Origin: Candidatus Eremiobacteraceae bacterium
GTDB taxonomy: Bacteria; Vulcanimicrobiota; Vulcanimicrobiia; Eremiobacterales; Eremiobacteraceae
NCBI GenBank assembly: GCA_035314825.1
Contig: DATFYX010000024.1
Span: forward strand, 1-38,659
Reading direction: 5' to 3'
Length of the DNA: 38,659 nt
Under the pieces are notes generated by a model. It was not told the DNA's origin. It ran no database searches and saw only the letters and a program-made list of their open reading frames with translations. Position 1 is the stretch's first letter, and every line of letters starts with the position of its first letter. The translations under genes and the position numbers were made by a program. Positions 1 to 9,292 of this stretch are shown here, piece after piece.

Positions 1-1569
1 GCGGGAATGCTGTGGTGCAAGCAGTACTACAACTACGTCGTCTATCGCTGGCTGGAGGGCGATCCGGCGATGCCGCCGCCGCCGCCGCAACGCAAACGGG
101 GGCGCAACCGCACCTGGAAGCATCTCGAAGCAGACGACGTCATGTCCATGCCCGACAACTGGGAGTACCCATGGTTCGCCGCCTGGGATACGGCGTTCCA
201 CTGCATCACGCTCGCGCTCATCGACCCGGTATTCGCCAAGCGCCAGCTCGACCTGCTCACGCGCGAGTGGTACATGCATCCGAACGGGCACATGCCGGCG
301 TACGAATGGAGTTTCAACGACGCCAACCCGCCCGTGCACGCGTGGGCCGCGTACCGGGTCTACAAGATCGAACAAAAGATGTTCGGTAGCACCGACCGCA
401 TGTTCTTGGAGCGCGTCTTCCAAAAACTGCTGCTCAACTTCACCTGGTGGTGCAATCGCAGGGACGCCGAGGGCAATAACATCTTCCAGGGCGGCTTCCT
501 CGGCCTCGATAATATCGGCGCCTTCGACCGCAACGCCATGCTGTGGGAGCGCTCGCGCGTGGACCAAGCGGACGCGACGAGCTGGATGGGGGTCTATTGC
601 CTGAGCATGTTGGCCATCGCGGTCGAGCTCGCGCAGGAAAACCCGGTCTACGAGGATATCGCGACCAAATTCTTCGAGCACTTCGTCTACATCGCCGACG
701 CCATCAACGGCACGGGCGAAGACGCCATCGGCTTGTGGGACGATAAGACCGGCTTCTATTACGACGCGCTGGTGGTGGACGGCAAGCCGCCGATGCCGCT
801 GATGGTGCGTTCGATGGTCGGGCTCATCCCGCTCATGGCGGTTGCGACCGCCGAGGACGTGCAGGTCTCGATGCTGCCGAACTTCGAGCGCCGCCTGCAG
901 TGGTTCTTCCGCAACCGGCCCGATCTGCACGCGTTCGCCGCCAATCTGGGTACGAAGAGCGTGCGCGGCAAGCGCCTGCTGTCGATCGTGGATGAGGACA
1001 AACTGCGTCTGATACTCGCGAAAATGCTCGACGAATCGGAGTTCTTGAGCGGTCACGGCATCCGCTCGCTGTCGAAGTACCATCTGCAGCATCCGTACGA
1101 GCTGCGCATCGACGGCGACGTCCACGTCGTCGACTACGAGCCGGGCGAATCCACCACGCCGCTGTTCGGGGGCAACTCGAACTGGCGCGGGCCGGTGTGG
1201 TTCCCCTCGAACTACATGATCATCGAGGCGCTGCAGCGTTTCCATTACTATTTCGGCGATGAGTTCAAGGTCGAATGCCCCACCGGTTCGGGCAAGCTCA
1301 TGAACTTGTGGGAAGTGGCCTCGGAGCTCTCGCGCCGCCTCATCGACCTGTTCGTGCCCGGCAGCGACGGACGCCGGCCGATGCTCGGCGATTCCGAGAA
1401 GCTGCAACGCGATCCGAATTTCCGCGAGCTCTTGGTGTTCCCGGAGTACTTCAACGGCGACAACGGATACGGCCTCGGAGCGATGCATCAGACAGGCTGG
1501 ACCGGTCTGGTCGCCAAGCTGCTGCAGCAGAGCGCCGAATACTCGCGCCCAGAAAAAGGTCAGATATGA
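1..1569 (+). CDS. GH63-like glucosidase (MGH1-like), 5' end outside window
   Basis: The frame is open from base 1 (reading A-G-M-L-W), so the ATG at 7 is probably internal and the N-terminus lies upstream of the window. Known relatives run to roughly 850-900 residues, while about 522 are present here. The visible part has the conserved blocks of bacterial mannosyl-oligosaccharide-glucosidase-like (alpha/alpha)6 barrels: [16 protein letters not shown] at the left edge, [44 protein letters not shown], and a C-terminal [20 protein letters not shown]. It probably hydrolyses an alpha-glucosidic bond in an oligosaccharide, but the substrate cannot be read from the sequence. A poly-proline run (CCG repeats near 70-88) is a small oddity. 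Its stop overlaps the next gene's start, and glycogen synthase lies two genes on, which suggests alpha-glucan or compatible-solute metabolism. The family call is firm, the substrate is not. Confidence 0.85.
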   Translation, partial: AGMLWCKQYYNYVVYRWLEGDPAMPPPPPQRKRGRNRTWKHLEADDVMSMPDNWEYPWFAAWDTAFHCITLALIDPVFAKRQLDLLTREWYMHPNGHMPAYEWSFNDANPPVHAWAAYRVYKIEQKMFGSTDRMFLERVFQKLLLNFTWWCNRRDAEGNNIFQGGFLGLDNIGAFDRNAMLWERSRVDQADATSWMGVYCLSMLAIAVELAQENPVYEDIATKFFEHFVYIADAINGTGEDAIGLWDDKTGFYYDALVVDGKPPMPLMVRSMVGLIPLMAVATAEDVQVSMLPNFERRLQWFFRNRPDLHAFAANLGTKSVRGKRLLSIVDEDKLRLILAKMLDESEFLSGHGIRSLSKYHLQHPYELRIDGDVHVVDYEPGESTTPLFGGNSNWRGPVWFPSNYMIIEALQRFHYYFGDEFKVECPTGSGKLMNLWEVASELSRRLIDLFVPGSDGRRPMLGDSEKLQRDPNFRELLVFPEYFNGDNGYGLGAMHQTGWTGLVAKLLQQSAEYSRPEKGQI

Positions 1570-2918
1570 CAGCCCAAGCCGTCGACGCCATCGTGATCGG
1601 CAGCGGCCAAGGCGGCGTGCCGTTCGCCGCCGACCTCGCGCGCGAGGGCAAGCAGGTCGTGTTGTTCGAGCGCGGGCGGCTGGGCGGCAGCTGCATAAAC
1701 TATGGCTGCACGCCATCGAAAGCGTTCTTGGCTGCTGCGCACAGCGCCGGGCGGGCGCGGCGTGCGCAGGTGCTGGGCGTCGACGCGCAGGTGCACGTCG
1801 ATTTTCCAGCCGTGATGGAGCGCGTGCGCATGATCCGCGACGACTTCATGCACCGCGTCGGCCAGCGGCTCGAGCAGGCGGGGGTGAAAGTCGTGCACGC
1901 GCAGGCGTCCTTTTCGGGCGAGCGCACGGTGACGGGCGGCGATCGGACGTTCACGGCGCCGCTGGTAGTGATCGACACCGGCACGACCGCTTTCGTTCCA
2001 GGGATCGACGGGCTTGCGGGCACGCCGTATCTCACCAACGAGACGTTTTTCGATCTGACGGCCTTGCCGCGGCGGCTGCTGGTGTTGGGCGGCGGATACA
2101 TCGGTCTCGAGCTGGGCCAAGGCATGGCACGTGCGGGCGCGGAGGTCCACATCGTCGACCGCAACGCGCGCGTGCTCTCACGCGAAGAGCCCGAAGCGAG
2201 CACGGCGCTGGAGTCCAGTCTGCATGAGGACGGCGTCTATCTGCATCTCGGCCCGCAAGTATCGCGCGTGGAGCATTCCGCCCAGGGCTTCGCTCTGACT
2301 TTGGACACCGGGCAGCGCCTCGAGGGCGATGCGCTGCTGGTGGCGATCGGGCGCACGCCGAATAGCGGCGCGCTCGACTGCGCGGCTGGCGGCGTCGAGC
2401 TCGACGCCCAAGGCATGATCGTGACGGACCGGCAGCTGCGAACGACCGCTGCAGGCGTGTACGCGATCGGCGACGTCGCCGGCCAGCCGGCCTTCACGCA
2501 TGTGTCGTGGGAAGACTATCGCCGTCTGAAGGACATCACGGCGGGCGGCACGCGCACGCGCGACGACCGCGTGCTCGCCTACACGACGTTCACCGAGCCG
2601 CAGGTCGCCCGAGTCGGGTTCACTCTCGATGAGGCGCTGGCCAAAGACTTCGATGCGCGCTGCGTCACCTACGAGGCGAGCTGGATCGCACGCGCCATCG
2701 AGTGGGGCCAGACATCGGGCTTCTACCGGTTGGTGGTGGACAAGAAGACGGATAGGATCTTGGGGGCCACGATGGTGGGCTACGAGGCCGGTGAACTCAT
2801 CCACGTCATCCTTGCGCACATGGAAGCCGGCTCCACGTGGCAGGTGCTCGAGCGCTCCGTGCACATCCATCCGACGTACGCCGAAGCGCTGCCGAGCCTC
2901 GCTCGCATGCTGGCCTAA
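1566..2918 (+). CDS. Class I pyridine nucleotide-disulfide oxidoreductase (FAD)
   Basis: This is a 450-residue flavoprotein of the dihydrolipoamide/mercuric/glutathione reductase class. The FAD-binding motif GSGQGG is at the N-terminus. The redox-active pair follows in [13 protein letters not shown], with CxxxxC spacing. The NAD(P)-binding motif is LGGGYIGLE, the second FAD motif ends in YAIGDVAG, and the dimer-interface active site is [13 protein letters not shown], with the His and Glu of the HPxxxE pattern. There is no N-terminal HMA domain and no C-terminal vicinal cysteine pair, so it should not be called mercuric reductase. The ATG at 1566 overlaps the preceding TGA (ATGA), and an AAAGG-type ribosome site lies just upstream, which indicates translational coupling. 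A longer frame starting at 1275 overlaps the glucosidase and is rejected. The electron acceptor is unknown. Confidence 0.9.
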   Translation: MTAQAVDAIVIGSGQGGVPFAADLAREGKQVVLFERGRLGGSCINYGCTPSKAFLAAAHSAGRARRAQVLGVDAQVHVDFPAVMERVRMIRDDFMHRVGQRLEQAGVKVVHAQASFSGERTVTGGDRTFTAPLVVIDTGTTAFVPGIDGLAGTPYLTNETFFDLTALPRRLLVLGGGYIGLELGQGMARAGAEVHIVDRNARVLSREEPEASTALESSLHEDGVYLHLGPQVSRVEHSAQGFALTLDTGQRLEGDALLVAIGRTPNSGALDCAAGGVELDAQGMIVTDRQLRTTAAGVYAIGDVAGQPAFTHVSWEDYRRLKDITAGGTRTRDDRVLAYTTFTEPQVARVGFTLDEALAKDFDARCVTYEASWIARAIEWGQTSGFYRLVVDKKTDRILGATMVGYEAGELIHVILAHMEAGSTWQVLERSVHIHPTYAEALPSLARMLA

Positions 2919-2941
2919 CCACGTGATCGCGAGGCATTAGC

Positions 2942-4381
2942 GTGCGGGTGCTCTTCGCATCGCCAGAGATCTATCCGATGGCCAAGACCGGCGGGCTCGG
3001 CGACGTAGGCGCTGCGCTGCCGGCGGCATTGGCCGCCCAAGGCATGGACGTGCGCCTGGTGATGCCGGCCTATCCGTCTGCACTACGCGCCGTGGTCGAC
3101 GCAGCACCGCCGCGCTTCCTCGCGCAGTTCGAGGGGTTAGGGCGGGCGGACGTGATCGAAGCTGTGACGCCCGATTCACGGCTGCCGATCTGGCTGATCG
3201 CCAACCCAGACTTGTACGATCGCGGCGGTGACCCGTATCGGGACGACGCGGGCGCCGACTGGCCTGACAATCTCGAGCGCTTCGCGTTGTTCTCGCGGGC
3301 GGCGGCACGGTTGAGCGAGCAGGGCTCGCCGTTCGAATGGCAGCCGGACGTCGTGCACGCCAACGATTGGCACGCCGGTCTCATGGTGCCGCTGCTGCTG
3401 GGCGAGGCGCGCCGCCCGCGGCTGCTGTTCACGGTGCACAACATCGCGTTCCAGGGAACCTTTGCCGCCGAGCGGTTCGCGCTCACCGGGCTGCCAGAGG
3501 AGCTGCGCGCAGAGGCCGGCATCGGGCACGACGGCGGCTTCTCACTGCTCAAGGCCGGCCTGCAATTCGCGGACTGGGTCACGACCGTGAGCCCGACCTA
3601 CGCGTGCGAGATCCAGACGCCGCAATTCGGCTGCGGGTTGGAGGGTTTGCTCGCCGGCCGCGCAGAGAGCCTCAGCGGCATTCTCAACGGCGTAGACTAT
3701 TCGCTGTGGGATCCGGCTCGCGATGCGTCGCTGACGGCGCGGTACAGCGCCGAGGATCTATCGGGCAAAGCAGCATGCAAGGCCGCATTGCTGCGCGATT
3801 TCGGACTGCCTGAGTCTCCCGGCGCGCCGTTGTTCGGCATCGTGAGCCGTTTGACCGAGCAAAAAGGCATCGACCTCGTGCCAGCGGCGCTCGAGCGTGC
3901 GCTCGACGCCGGCGCCCAGCTGGTCGTCTTGGGCCGAGGCGACACGCCCTTCGAGCTGCTGCTGCAAGAGTTTGCAGCGGCGCGATCTGGCAATGTAGCG
4001 CTGCGCCTGACCTACGACGAGCCGCTCGCGCACGCGGTCGAGGCCGGAGCCGATATCTTCTTGATGCCCTCGCGCTTCGAACCGTCCGGGCTCAACCAGA
4101 TGTACAGTCTGCGCTACGGCACCCCGCCGATCGTCCATCGAGTGGGGGGGTTGGCCGACACCGTGGTGGATTCAGACGTCGCGTCGCTGCACGACGAGAC
4201 GGCGACCGGCTTCTGTTTCGACGAGCCGGCGGCGGCCGCGTTCGAGCAAGCGATTGCCCGCGCGCTTGCGCTCTTCGCCGACACGACGCAGTGGCGGCAG
4301 TTGCAGCGCAATGGGATGCGCCAGGATTTCAGCTGGCACCGGTCCGCGCACGAGTACATCGATCTTTACAACTCCCTCTAA
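2942..4381 (+). CDS. glgA: Glycogen synthase (GT5, ADP-glucose type)
   Basis: GlgA transfers glucose from ADP-glucose to the non-reducing end of an alpha-1,4-glucan in the cytoplasm. The protein is 479 residues, the normal length. It starts with the GT5 signature EIYPMAKTGGLGDV, whose KTGGL motif binds the sugar nucleotide. It continues with VHANDWHAGL, FTVHNIAFQG, NGVDYSLWDP, GIVSRLTEQKG and the C-terminal nucleotide-binding block PSRFEPSGLNQMYSLRYGTPPIV (split here across the EPSGL and RYGT motifs). The start is a GTG at 2942 with GAGG about 8 bases upstream. It follows the flavoprotein after 23 bases and probably shares its transcript. The GH63-like gene two positions upstream gives a plausible synthesis-and-trimming pair, but that link is inference. 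Confidence 0.95.
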   Translation: MRVLFASPEIYPMAKTGGLGDVGAALPAALAAQGMDVRLVMPAYPSALRAVVDAAPPRFLAQFEGLGRADVIEAVTPDSRLPIWLIANPDLYDRGGDPYRDDAGADWPDNLERFALFSRAAARLSEQGSPFEWQPDVVHANDWHAGLMVPLLLGEARRPRLLFTVHNIAFQGTFAAERFALTGLPEELRAEAGIGHDGGFSLLKAGLQFADWVTTVSPTYACEIQTPQFGCGLEGLLAGRAESLSGILNGVDYSLWDPARDASLTARYSAEDLSGKAACKAALLRDFGLPESPGAPLFGIVSRLTEQKGIDLVPAALERALDAGAQLVVLGRGDTPFELLLQEFAAARSGNVALRLTYDEPLAHAVEAGADIFLMPSRFEPSGLNQMYSLRYGTPPIVHRVGGLADTVVDSDVASLHDETATGFCFDEPAAAAFEQAIARALALFADTTQWRQLQRNGMRQDFSWHRSAHEYIDLYNSL

Positions 4382-4485
4382 ACAAGCTCTCATCAGCCTT
4401 TAAGCAGGAACGACAGCGCCGGCGGTATGCTTGACGAAGGATGCAACCGGCCCCGGAAGGGGCACCATACACAGAGGTACTGGAC

Positions 4486-4845
4486 ATGACACGCAACATC
4501 TTGACCCTTATCGCCATCGCAGGCGTGCTGGCGTGCGCGGCCGTCCGAGCTGACGCGCGCGTCATCTACGGCGGCCCCGCATTGGTGTTCACACCCGCCG
4601 TCGTGGCCGACGCCGATGACCGTTACGCTGGAGCGTACGACGTCCAGGGCGTCGTCACGAGCTTTGACCGCTTCAACATGACGCTGCGCGTCGACGGCCG
4701 GCAGTTCCCGGTGGTCCTGCATCAGGGCACCGTCATCCGCCCGACGGGCACGACGCTGGCGCCCAGCATGGTCGTGAACATCGCGGGCTACTGGCAGAAC
4801 GGCGCGTTCTTCGCCAATAAGATCGTCGTCGTCCGCTACTCGTGA
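4486..4845 (+). CDS. Small exported protein, DUF5666-like
   Basis: The protein is 119 residues with a clear signal peptide (MTRNILTLIAIAGVLACAAV, cleavage near ADA). The mature part is rich in beta strands: GVVTSFDRFNMTLRVDGRQF, then VVLHQGTVIRPTG and PSMVVNIAGYWQNGAFFANK. The alternation of a 'VxGVV' strand, a hydrophobic strand and 'G...F.A..I.V' resembles the OB-like DUF5666 repeats of exported proteins. This is a resemblance by eye, not a profile match. The ATG at 4486 is preferred over one at 4441 because it begins the signal peptide and has AGAGG about 9 bases upstream. It is followed after 20 bases by the FecR protein, so the two are probably co-transcribed. The function is unknown. 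Confidence 0.75.
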   Translation: MTRNILTLIAIAGVLACAAVRADARVIYGGPALVFTPAVVADADDRYAGAYDVQGVVTSFDRFNMTLRVDGRQFPVVLHQGTVIRPTGTTLAPSMVVNIAGYWQNGAFFANKIVVVRYS

Positions 4846-4865
4846 TCGCGCAATCGGGAGGTCCA

Positions 4866-6629
4866 ATGACCTTGACTATCGTTCGCGGCGCGAAGGTCCT
4901 CGCAGGCCTGAGCGCTGCGCTTGCACTGCTGGCAGGCGCGTGGCCGGCGCCGGCGCGCGCCGATGACGGGTCCGGCGTGGCGAGGATCAGCAGTCTGAAC
5001 GGGACCGTCACGATGCAGCGCGCCGATTCGGGCGACACCGTCGCGGCCGCGATCAACGCGCCGGTGAGCGTCGGCGATTACATCTCGACCGGACAAGCGT
5101 CGCGCACCGAAGTCCAGCTGGATGCTGCGAACTTCGTCCGCGTCGGCTCAAGCAGCCAGCTGCGTTTCACGAACCTCGATCCGACGGACAGCACTTTGCA
5201 GGTCGCACAGGGCACCATCGAAGTGCGCGTGCTGGACGTCACCGGCGATCGTCCCCTCGTCCAAACGCCGTCGATCGGCATCCGCCCGGCCGTCGCCGGA
5301 CGGTATCGCATCAACGTCACCAACGACGGCGACACGCTGGTGAGCGTTCGTTCAGGCAGCGCGACGCTCGTCTCGCCGCTGGGCTCACAGACGATCGCGA
5401 CTGGAACAACGGTCATGGTCAGCGGCTCGTCGTCGAACCCGCAGGTCAGCACAGTCGCCAACATCGCCTATGATGATTTCGATTCCTGGAACAGCCAGCG
5501 CGATCAGTTCGTCGCCGCGGCGGCCGGCGATCCGTACGCGAACACGGGCATTCCGGGTCTTGCCGACCTCGACTCGTACGGACACTGGGTCTCGTATCCG
5601 AGTTACGGTCAGGTGTGGGTCGCGTCGAGCTACCCAGCCAATTGGGCGCCGTATCAGGACGGCCGTTGGGTCTGGCAGCCGTATTACGGTTGGACCTGGG
5701 TCGGGTACGAACCGTGGGGCTGGGCGCCCTACCATTATGGACGTTGGTTCTACGCGCAGCGCATCGGCTGGGCGTGGTATCCGGGTCCGGTCTACGTGCG
5801 CCCCGTGTACCGGCCGGCGCTGGTCGCCTTCTTCGGATTCGGCGGCGGCGGCAGCGGCTTCTCGTTCAACCTCTCGTTCGGCAACGTCGGCTGGGTGCCG
5901 CTGGCGCCGTACGAGTCGTATCATCCGTGGTGGGGTCCGGGCTACGTGAACCGCACGACCGTCGTATACAACTACACGAACGTCACCAACATCACCAACG
6001 TGAACATCACCAAGATCTACCGCAACGCCGCGGTGCCGCACGCGGTCTCAGCTGTCTCGACCACGAACTTCACGAACGGCGGCGCGTACCACTATGTGCC
6101 GGTGAACGACCAGGATCTGCACAACGCCGCGCTGGTGCGCAGCGCGTTGCCGGTCGTGCCGACCAAGCAGAACCTGAGCTACACGAACTGGAGCTCAGGG
6201 CATGTCGCCTCAGGCGCGCCGCTGTCGTCGCACTTCAGCAAGCTGCCGCCGCCGAAGACATTGCCGCCGACGTTTGCGCAGCAGCGTTCGACCGTGCAGA
6301 CCGTCGCGCAACACGTCTATCCCGGCGCGGTCACAAACGGCACCGCGTTGGACAAAGTCAACACAACCACGCACGCACCGAGCTCGGCGTGGGATCGGTT
6401 CAACAACCCGAACCCGGCCAACGGTGCGAACGCGTCACACACGAATTCGTACAGCCCGAACACGTACAAAGGGAACACGACGTGGAACGCATCGGGCCAG
6501 CCTAAGGGCACCGGCGGCAGCGGTTCGGGCGGCAGCGGCTCCGGCGGCAGCGGCGGCCACAAGACGACCAAGACCCATACCAACACGAAGCCCGCCCCGG
6601 TCCATACGCCGAAGCCGAGCAAGGCGTAG
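4866..6629 (+). CDS. Exported FecR-domain protein with Trp/Tyr-rich DUF6600-like region
   Basis: This is a 587-residue exported protein. A signal peptide (about residues 1-33, ending PAPARA) is followed by a FecR-type beta domain (roughly 40-190), with GDYISTGQASRTEVQLDAAN and FVRVGSSSQLRF. Residues about 235-320 are strikingly Trp/Tyr-rich with repeating 'YGxWxxxxxYxxxWxPYxxGRW' units, characteristic of DUF6600. After that come a Gly/Phe patch, Asn/Thr-rich sequence and a Gly-Ser-rich low-complexity tail ending in Lys/Pro/Thr residues. The ATG at 4866 is chosen over a GTG at 4842 because GGGAGG lies 5 bases upstream and the signal peptide follows directly. FecR domains elsewhere sense or bind at the envelope. 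There is no sigma factor or TonB receptor beside it, so iron signalling is not supported. It is probably a periplasmic or surface structural protein. Confidence 0.85.
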   Translation: MTLTIVRGAKVLAGLSAALALLAGAWPAPARADDGSGVARISSLNGTVTMQRADSGDTVAAAINAPVSVGDYISTGQASRTEVQLDAANFVRVGSSSQLRFTNLDPTDSTLQVAQGTIEVRVLDVTGDRPLVQTPSIGIRPAVAGRYRINVTNDGDTLVSVRSGSATLVSPLGSQTIATGTTVMVSGSSSNPQVSTVANIAYDDFDSWNSQRDQFVAAAAGDPYANTGIPGLADLDSYGHWVSYPSYGQVWVASSYPANWAPYQDGRWVWQPYYGWTWVGYEPWGWAPYHYGRWFYAQRIGWAWYPGPVYVRPVYRPALVAFFGFGGGGSGFSFNLSFGNVGWVPLAPYESYHPWWGPGYVNRTTVVYNYTNVTNITNVNITKIYRNAAVPHAVSAVSTTNFTNGGAYHYVPVNDQDLHNAALVRSALPVVPTKQNLSYTNWSSGHVASGAPLSSHFSKLPPPKTLPPTFAQQRSTVQTVAQHVYPGAVTNGTALDKVNTTTHAPSSAWDRFNNPNPANGANASHTNSYSPNTYKGNTTWNASGQPKGTGGSGSGGSGSGGSGGHKTTKTHTNTKPAPVHTPKPSKA

Positions 6630-6634
6630 CGGTA

Positions 6635-6658
6635 GTCTCGCGGTCAAGAACGCGGGAC
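6635..6658. terminator. Possible bidirectional hairpin between convergent genes
   Basis: An 8-bp stem (GTCTCGCG pairing with CGCGGGAC, one G-U pair) encloses an 8-base loop just after the FecR stop codon and overlapping the end of the DUF309 gene. There is no T-run on either side. A role in ending convergent transcripts is possible but weakly supported. Confidence 0.25.
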
Positions 6659-6997
6659 CACGTTCAGGCGCGGGCGGTCGGCGACGATCTCCCGCGCCTG
6701 GCCGTCCTCAAGGGCTTTGCCCACGCGCGCCGCGTACTCGTCCATGATCTTCAAATCGATGGCGTTGGGCGCGTTGGCCGGGTTGGCCAAGCGGCCGCGC
6801 GCGCGCGCGATCATCGTGCGCGCCCCTTTGAGATTGCCTCGTTCGATGTGATAGAGCGAGACGGCGAGCTGGATCAGCCCGCGCAGACCGTCGTCGCGGC
6901 GCCGCACCCACAGGCCTTCGAGCACCTCGTGCGCCGCAAAGAAATCGCCGGCGTTCCAGCACTGCGCGAAGGCGGGTATTTCCGGTTCGTCGTCCAA
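6644..6997 (-). CDS. DUF309 family protein
   Basis: The protein is 117 residues with the DUF309 signatures CWNAGDFFAAHEVLEGLW (two helices with the conserved His-Glu) and GLIQLAVSLYHIERGNLKGA. The family is all-helical, its function is unknown, and the length is normal. No ATG or GTG lies close upstream in frame. The TTG at 6997 gives MDDEPEIPAFAQCW, which is where relatives begin, so a TTG start is proposed. The next upstream ATG would add about 110 residues that read like the antisense of the neighbouring gene. It is divergent from the DUF2721 gene, with only 9 bases between the proposed starts, so at least one promoter must lie inside coding sequence. Confidence 0.75.
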   Translation of the reverse strand: MDDEPEIPAFAQCWNAGDFFAAHEVLEGLWVRRRDDGLRGLIQLAVSLYHIERGNLKGARTMIARARGRLANPANAPNAIDLKIMDEYAARVGKALEDGQAREIVADRPRLNVVPRS

Positions 6998-7006
6998 AGC
7001 ACGCGC

Positions 7007-7510
7007 ATGTTCGGCAGCGGTATCACCATGCTCCCGTCGCTGCAGGTGGTCACCGGCATGATCACGCCGGCCATCCTCATCCTGGCAGCAGGGTCGTTGG
7101 TCCAGGGCACCCTCATCCGCCTCGGACGCATCGTCGACAATATCCGCGCGCTGATCGCGCGCGGCCTCGAGATGCGGCAGGCCGGCAACGAGCATGCGCT
7201 GCTGCTCATCGACCAGCATCTCAGCATCCTGCAGCGCCGCAACGAGCTGGCGCGCACCGCGCTCGTGTGCTACTACGTCGCGATCAGCTTGTTCTTGCTC
7301 TCGACGCTGGTCATCGCGTTGACGCTGCTCTTCCACAGCAAGCTGGACTGGCTCGGTCCGGTGATCGTCATGCTGGGCGGCACGTTCTTGTTCGCCGGGT
7401 CGGCCGCATTCGTGCTCGAGGTCAACGTCTCGGCCGGCTCGACGCGACAGGAGATCCAGTGGTATCGACAGCGGGCCTTCGATCCGCCGGAGATATCCTC
7501 TCGAACGTGA
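7007..7510 (+). CDS. DUF2721 membrane protein
   Basis: The protein is 167 residues. It opens with a hydrophobic segment, VTGMITPAILILAAGSLVQG, then the conserved block RLGRIVDNIRALIARG. A cytosolic helix (LIDQHLSILQRRNELARTAL) follows, then two further membrane segments (VAISLFLLSTLVIALTLLF and VIVMLGGTFLFAGSAAFVLE). This is the DUF2721 arrangement; the function is unknown. The start could be ATG 7007 or ATG 7028. The longer frame from 6848 runs antisense through DUF309 and is rejected. Confidence 0.8.
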   Translation: MFGSGITMLPSLQVVTGMITPAILILAAGSLVQGTLIRLGRIVDNIRALIARGLEMRQAGNEHALLLIDQHLSILQRRNELARTALVCYYVAISLFLLSTLVIALTLLFHSKLDWLGPVIVMLGGTFLFAGSAAFVLEVNVSAGSTRQEIQWYRQRAFDPPEISSRT

Positions 7511-7513
7511 TCA

Positions 7514-8422
7514 TCACTCGCTGAGCGCGTCGACGCGCGCCACCATGTCGAGGATCGCAGGATAGATGCGGTCCACGGGAAGCTTGCCCGCGAAGTTGTC
7601 GATGATGTCGTGCGGCAGCTTGCCGGCGTCGAGGATCTCGCGCACGGTGCGGGCGCCGCGCTTCTGCCAGCGGTCGTAGAGGCTCTCTGAGATCCGATTG
7701 TTCACGGCTGGATCGTGCGCGTTCACGAACAGCCCGGATCCCTGCGCGCGCGGCAGCGACTTGATGCGGGCCGCGATCTGCAGTTGCGCCGCCAGCGCGT
7801 GGGTCGGATAGCGCGCGTAGGCGTACGGCGGCGTGGCCGGGTTGTTCGCGCCTACGCGCGGATCCCACCACAAGTAGAAGTTCGGCAGCAGCGAGAGGGT
7901 GCCGGCCAGCAGCGAGTTCGCCCATCCGGGCAGGTTGCGGACTCCCATGAAGGGAGATATCGCCGTCGCGCCCGCCAGCGGCTGGTTCTCGCCCGCCCAG
8001 GCGGCCAAGACGCCTCCGAGCGAGATGCCGGCGACGTGGGCGCGCGAGCCCAGACCCGCAGCCATGTCGGCGGCCTGCGCGGCGGCGCGCGTGAGGTCGT
8101 CTCGGGTCACCTGCGCCAGCGACGTCGTCATCTTGTCACGCATGCCGTGACCTGGCAGACGCGGTATGTAGACGTTGTAGCCCGCGTCGAAAAAGCGCTG
8201 CCCGAGCTCGACGAACTGCTGCGGGCAGTTGGTGAAGCCGTGATAGAAGGCGATCGCGCGCTCCGCTCGGCTGCCGCGGTCCATCAAGCGCGAGTAGCCC
8301 AGCGGGTCGATGCGGTCGTCAGCGCGCTCGGCGGCCGCGAGCGAGTCGAAGGCGGCGCGGGCCTGCTCGTACGTCACCCGGACCGATTCGGTCCGGCGAC
8401 TCGTTCTCTTCCCGCCGGTCAT
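7514..8422 (-). CDS. Alpha/beta hydrolase (carboxylesterase/lipase-like)
   Basis: The protein is 302 residues with an alpha/beta hydrolase fold. The oxyanion strand is FYHGFTNCPQQF, the cap approach is YIPRLPGHGMRDKM, and the nucleophile elbow is HVAGISLGG (GxSxG, Ser nucleophile). An Asp-containing strand (FVNAHDPAVNN) and a late LPHDII supply the likely acid and catalytic His. The order resembles monoacylglycerol lipase or carboxylesterase. No signal peptide is visible and the N-terminal 25 residues are basic and polar. The start is the ATG at 8422; the frame runs on to 8605 but overlaps the TSUP gene. It lies 32 bases after the TSUP gene on the same strand, so the two may be co-transcribed. 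The substrate is unknown. Confidence 0.85.
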   Translation of the reverse strand: MTGGKRTSRRTESVRVTYEQARAAFDSLAAAERADDRIDPLGYSRLMDRGSRAERAIAFYHGFTNCPQQFVELGQRFFDAGYNVYIPRLPGHGMRDKMTTSLAQVTRDDLTRAAAQAADMAAGLGSRAHVAGISLGGVLAAWAGENQPLAGATAISPFMGVRNLPGWANSLLAGTLSLLPNFYLWWDPRVGANNPATPPYAYARYPTHALAAQLQIAARIKSLPRAQGSGLFVNAHDPAVNNRISESLYDRWQKRGARTVREILDAGKLPHDIIDNFAGKLPVDRIYPAILDMVARVDALSE

Positions 8423-8454
8423 GCACAACCTAACAACACCGGTCGGGACTACGG

Positions 8455-9210
8455 CTAGGTGCGCAGGTAGAGCAGCAGCGCGGTCACCAGCAGCAAGGCG
8501 CTGAAGCCGTACTTGAGCGCGGTCTCGGGCAGCTTGTGCGCGAGCGACACGCCCCACGACACGGTGCAGACGCTGCCGGCGGCCAAAGCGAGGCCGATCG
8601 GCCAATGGATGTCTCCCGCGCCGCCGTAGACCACGAGGCCGAGAAGCAGGCCGGGAATGACGAGCGCGAGCCCGACGCCTTGTGCGACGGTCTGCGACAT
8701 GCCGAACAGCAACGTCAGGGCCGGCACCGAGAACACCGCACCGCCGACCGTGAACAGCCCGGACAGCGCGCCGCCGAACAAGCCGACGATCCCCGTGTAC
8801 GGCCAGGGCAGCACGATCGGTTTGATCTTGAGGCGCGATTCAGCGTAACCGCGCCACGCGTAATACAGCGCAAGCACGACCAAGAAGATCGCGAACCAGC
8901 GCCGCAGCGGCGCGCTTGGCAGAGCGACGGCGACGCGGGCGAAGATGTAGGTCATGGTTCCGGCGGTGGCCATCATGAGCGCGATGACGCGACCGTCCAT
9001 GCCGCCGCGGCGCCAGTATTGATAGAGCCCGATGAGCACGGTCGGCACGACCATGACAAGCGAGGTGCCTTGGGCGTGCTGCTGGTCCATGCCGAACGCC
9101 AGGCCCAGGATCGAGATGGCGATGAGTCCGCCGCCGATGCCGAATAGGCCGCCAAGCCAGCCAAGCAGCAGTCCGAGAGCCAAGAACAGGATGAAGTCGA
9201 GAACCGGCAC
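8455..9210 (-). CDS. TSUP (TauE/SafE) family sulfite/sulfonate-type exporter
   Basis: This is a 251-residue integral membrane protein. It begins with the TSUP hallmark of a hydrophobic helix running into GWLGGLFGIGGGLIAISIL, and the second half repeats it as GLFGGALSGLFTVGGAVFSV. About seven or eight membrane helices alternate with short loops. Members move small organic anions, sulfite or sulfonates across the inner membrane, but the substrate cannot be inferred here. The start is GTG at 9210, at the head of the first helix, with only a weak ribosome site. Its 82-base spacer from the divergent lipoprotein gene must contain both promoters. Confidence 0.9.
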   Translation of the reverse strand: MPVLDFILFLALGLLLGWLGGLFGIGGGLIAISILGLAFGMDQQHAQGTSLVMVVPTVLIGLYQYWRRGGMDGRVIALMMATAGTMTYIFARVAVALPSAPLRRWFAIFLVVLALYYAWRGYAESRLKIKPIVLPWPYTGIVGLFGGALSGLFTVGGAVFSVPALTLLFGMSQTVAQGVGLALVIPGLLLGLVVYGGAGDIHWPIGLALAAGSVCTVSWGVSLAHKLPETALKYGFSALLLVTALLLYLRT

Positions 9211-9292
9211 CGTCAGCGTGGCTTAGCCGGGCGCAGCGAGCAGGGCCTTCGGGTGCTAGGAGTTTGGTCTCATTGTCCGTATTGGGCCCTTC

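Noticed and set aside
1566-2918. Mercuric reductase (merA)
   Set aside because: It shares the CxxxxC core, but it lacks the HMA domain and C-terminal cysteine pair and no mer genes are nearby.
2942-4381. Other long frames within glgA and similar frames inside most genes
   Set aside because: They are Arg/Ala/Pro-rich translations in shifted frames with no ribosome sites and no family features.
4450-4464. GCCCC-GGAA-GGGGC hairpin in the leader of the small exported protein, considered as a riboswitch or terminator
   Set aside because: The stem is only 5 bp, there is no T-run, and it matches no riboswitch pattern I recognise.
4866-6629. FecR-type iron signalling system
   Set aside because: No ECF sigma factor or TonB receptor is adjacent and the protein is mostly low-complexity. 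Only the domain fold is supported.
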